From Acidimicrobiaceae bacterium (GTDB taxonomy: Bacteria; Actinomycetota; Acidimicrobiia; Acidimicrobiales; RAAP-2), in the NCBI GenBank assembly GCA_027315315.1, contig DAHUYG010000047.1, positions 1 to 33,703 on the forward strand: a DNA stretch of 33,703 nt, in the 5' to 3' direction. Position numbers and translations under genes: made by a program. The notes under the pieces are model-generated. The model saw only the letters and a program-made list of their open reading frames with translations. It did no database searches and had not been told where the DNA came from. Each line of letters begins with the position of its first letter. The stretch's first letter is position 1. Shown piece by piece: positions 32,148-33,703 of the stretch.

Positions 32148-33106
32148 TCCGGGTGGTGCTGAGGCGGCTCGTCTACCTCGTCTTGGTGCTGTTCGTCATC
32201 ACCCTGCTCACCTACATCGTCTTCTTCGTCGGGAACCCGAACGACCTCGCGGCCCGCTTCGCCGGGCGTGACGCCGGGCCGGCCGAGATCCGCGACGCCG
32301 CGGTGCGCCTCGGGCTGAACCACGGCTTCTGGTACCAGTACTGGCACTACCTGACCGGGCTCCTCCACGGCAGCTTCGGCCTGGACTTCCAGAACCAGGT
32401 GCCGATCAACTCGGAGATCTCCCGGGCGTTCCCGGTCACCGCCTCGCTCGTCCTCGGTGCGGTGGTCATCTGGCTGTTGATCGGGATCCCGATCGGGATC
32501 ATGTCGGCCACCCACCCCCGCTCGCTTCGTGACCGGGCCGGGACGACCTTCGCCCTCACGTTCCTCTCGATGCCGACCTTCGTGCTCGGGGTGCTCTTCC
32601 TCCTGGTCTTCTACTACTACCTGACGAGAGCCGGATTGAGCTGGTTCCCGGCGGCCGGCTACGTCGGGCTCACCTCGTCACCCGGGCAGTGGTTCTTGCA
32701 CCTGATCCTCCCCTGGCTGACCCTCGCCCTCGTGCAGGCGGCCGTGTACACGAGGCTGATCCGGGGCTCGCTGCTCGACGTGCTGGGGGAGGACTACATC
32801 CGCACCGCCCGGGCCAAGGGGCTGAGCCGGCGCACCGTGATCTACAAGCACGGGGTGCGGGCGGCCCTCACCCCGGTGGTGACCCAGCTCGGGATCGACA
32901 TCGGGACCCTGCTCGCGGGGGCCTTCGTGACCGAGCGGGTGTTCGGGCTCCCGGGCCTCGGCCAGCTGGCCCTGAACGCCATCGGGGCCGCCGACCTGCC
33001 GGTGGTGGCGGCCATCGTGGTGCTGGCGGCGTCGTTCATCGTCGTGATGAACACGATCGTGGACATCGTCTACGCCGTCCTCGACCCCAGGGTCCGCCTG
33101 GCGTGA
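32144..33106 (+). CDS. Peptide ABC transporter permease, OppB/DppB-like
   Basis: A 320-residue permease with about six TM helices. The N-terminal helix RLVYLVLVLFVITLLTYIVF and the ARFAGRDAGPAEI segment are typical of OppB. The EAA loop is EDYIRTARAKGLSRRTVIYKHGVRAALTPV, and the C-terminal FVTERVFGLPGLGQLALNAI is diagnostic. The GTG start overlaps the OppC-like stop by four bases. It is the last gene of the transporter operon; a hairpin follows seven bases after its stop. Confidence 0.95.
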   Translation: MIRVVLRRLVYLVLVLFVITLLTYIVFFVGNPNDLAARFAGRDAGPAEIRDAAVRLGLNHGFWYQYWHYLTGLLHGSFGLDFQNQVPINSEISRAFPVTASLVLGAVVIWLLIGIPIGIMSATHPRSLRDRAGTTFALTFLSMPTFVLGVLFLLVFYYYLTRAGLSWFPAAGYVGLTSSPGQWFLHLILPWLTLALVQAAVYTRLIRGSLLDVLGEDYIRTARAKGLSRRTVIYKHGVRAALTPVVTQLGIDIGTLLAGAFVTERVFGLPGLGQLALNAIGAADLPVVAAIVVLAASFIVVMNTIVDIVYAVLDPRVRLA

Positions 33107-33112
33107 GGGGCG

Positions 33113-33129
33113 GGCCGGCGTCGCCGGCC
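33113..33129 (+). terminator. Hairpin at end of transporter operon
   Basis: GGCCGGC (33113-33119) and GCCGGCC (33123-33129) form a perfect 7-bp stem with the loop GTC, right after the last permease gene. A second, longer-range pair, GGGGCGCC near 33136-33143 and GGCGCCCC near 33178-33185, follows. No T-tract. Confidence 0.4.
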
Positions 33130-33303
33130 GCTCGGAGGGGCGCCTCGCGTCGCTAGGTTCGAAATCCCCCGATTCGGGCGCCCCGCCGGAGGGGGCCGGG
33201 CGTGTGATGTGGGAGAATGACCGGACCGCACGCGTCCGGGGCACGGCGTCGGAACCGCATCCGGGGCCCGAACCGCAAGAAGAGCAGGAACGAAGAGAAG
33301 AAT

Positions 33304-33703
33304 TTGGCTGCAAAAATTCGCGTCTACGAGCTCGCCCGTGAGCTTGGCCTGAGCAACAAGGAGGCCCTGGACCTCTGCCTGGCGCTCGGCATCGGGGTGA
33401 AGAGCCACTCGTCGTCGATCGAGGATGCCCAGGCCGACCGGGTCCGCCGCAAGGCCGACGCCGAGGGCCTGCGTCGCGCCTCGCAGCCCGAGGAGCCCGA
33501 GGAACCCGCGGCCCCGGCCAAGCAGGCGGCCGCCCCGGTCAGGGCATCGACCCTCCCCTCGGCGCCCGCCGAGCCGGGACTGGCGCCCGGGGCCCCTCGG
33601 CCCCGCCTGATCTCGAGCACCCGCACGCCCCCGCCCCCCCCGCCGCCCAGCACCGAGCCGCGGCCGGCCCCCCGTCCCGCGGCCGCCCCCCCGCCCCGTC
33701 CCG
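33304..33703 (+). CDS. infB: Translation initiation factor IF-2, N-terminal part (runs off the window)
   Basis: The frame beginning at TTG 33304 reads AAKIRVYELARELGLSNKEA and so on, the IF-2 N-terminal module, and continues open to the window end as a Pro/Ala/Glu-rich linker typical of actinobacterial IF-2. The GTPase domain lies beyond the window. The TTG gives the conserved N-terminus; only a purine-rich stretch serves as a Shine-Dalgarno sequence. An in-frame ATG at 33217 would add 29 mostly basic residues and cannot be excluded; a TGA at 33205 blocks anything longer. infB normally follows nusA and ylxR; here it is separated from nusA by about 6.6 kb. Confidence 0.9.
   Translation, partial: MAAKIRVYELARELGLSNKEALDLCLALGIGVKSHSSSIEDAQADRVRRKADAEGLRRASQPEEPEEPAAPAKQAAAPVRASTLPSAPAEPGLAPGAPRPRLISSTRTPPPPPPPSTEPRPAPRPAAAPPPRP

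Noticed and set aside
33145..33180. tRNA-like T-loop (GGTTCGAAATCC)
   Set aside because: The flanking bases do not form a T stem, and no acceptor, D or anticodon arm can be fitted around it.
1..33703. CRISPR arrays, insertion sequences, rRNA or tRNA genes, toxin-antitoxin pairs, secondary-metabolite genes
   Set aside because: I looked through the gaps and gene list on both strands and saw none. Nearly all sequence is accounted for by housekeeping genes.

Overview
The window is a GC-rich chromosomal segment of housekeeping genes. It most likely comes from an actinobacterium, and my best guess is the class Acidimicrobiia. That placement is inference, resting on several traits: a class II (plant-type) DAHP synthase, an MtrA-MtrB-LpqB-like signalling operon, a short archaeal/eukaryotic-type prolyl-tRNA synthetase, a phosphatidate cytidylyltransferase with a very long acidic N-terminus, and many genes that start a few bases after a TANNNT box, as leaderless mRNAs do. 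I see no CRISPR array, insertion sequence, phage gene, rRNA or tRNA.

Layout. 76-3177: DtxR-family metal regulator, Obg GTPase and glutamate 5-kinase (ProB). 3234-6877: ProA, then a translationally coupled MoxR-type AAA ATPase and a CoxE-like VWA protein. 6887-8260 (minus): class II DAHP synthase, convergent with the VWA gene. 8335-9783: NadD, a small membrane protein and RsfS. 9797-12595 (minus): response regulator, sensor kinase and a short GerMN lipoprotein, an MtrAB-LpqB-like operon that converges on rsfS. 12748-13695: a XerC/D-type recombinase. 13991-22489: the classical block rpsB, tsf, pyrH, frr, cdsA, dxr, rip (site-2 protease), ispG. 22558-23360: a secreted LppX/LolA-like gene that appears frameshifted. 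23405-24817: proS. 24970-26675: rimP-nusA, preceded by a near-consensus extended -10 promoter and an intrinsic-terminator-like attenuator. 27019-33106: a five-gene peptide/nickel-type ABC importer. 33304-end: the start of infB.

How the genes fit together. Most of the window serves translation (S2, EF-Ts, RRF, RimP, NusA, IF-2, ProRS, RsfS, Obg), the MEP isoprenoid pathway (Dxr, IspG), envelope biogenesis (CdsA, Rip, MtrAB-like signalling), and proline, NAD and aromatic biosynthesis. Many adjacent genes overlap by the 4-base ATGA/GTGA arrangement, so translational coupling is widespread.

Points most worth a second look are: (1) the ABC importer lying between nusA and infB, with no ylxR in the gap; (2) two convergent gene pairs whose opposing stop codons lie in the two arms of the same inverted repeat, both built on CTGAGCG/CGCTCAG; (3) the rimP-nusA leader attenuator; (4) an LpqB-like lipoprotein reduced to its GerMN part; (5) the roughly 285-residue acidic, Trp-studded N-terminus of CdsA; (6) a single-base frameshift splitting a signal peptide from its mature domain; (7) altered metal ligands in the DtxR protein and lost zinc cysteines in ProRS. 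All functional calls come from reading motifs by eye; no database search was run.
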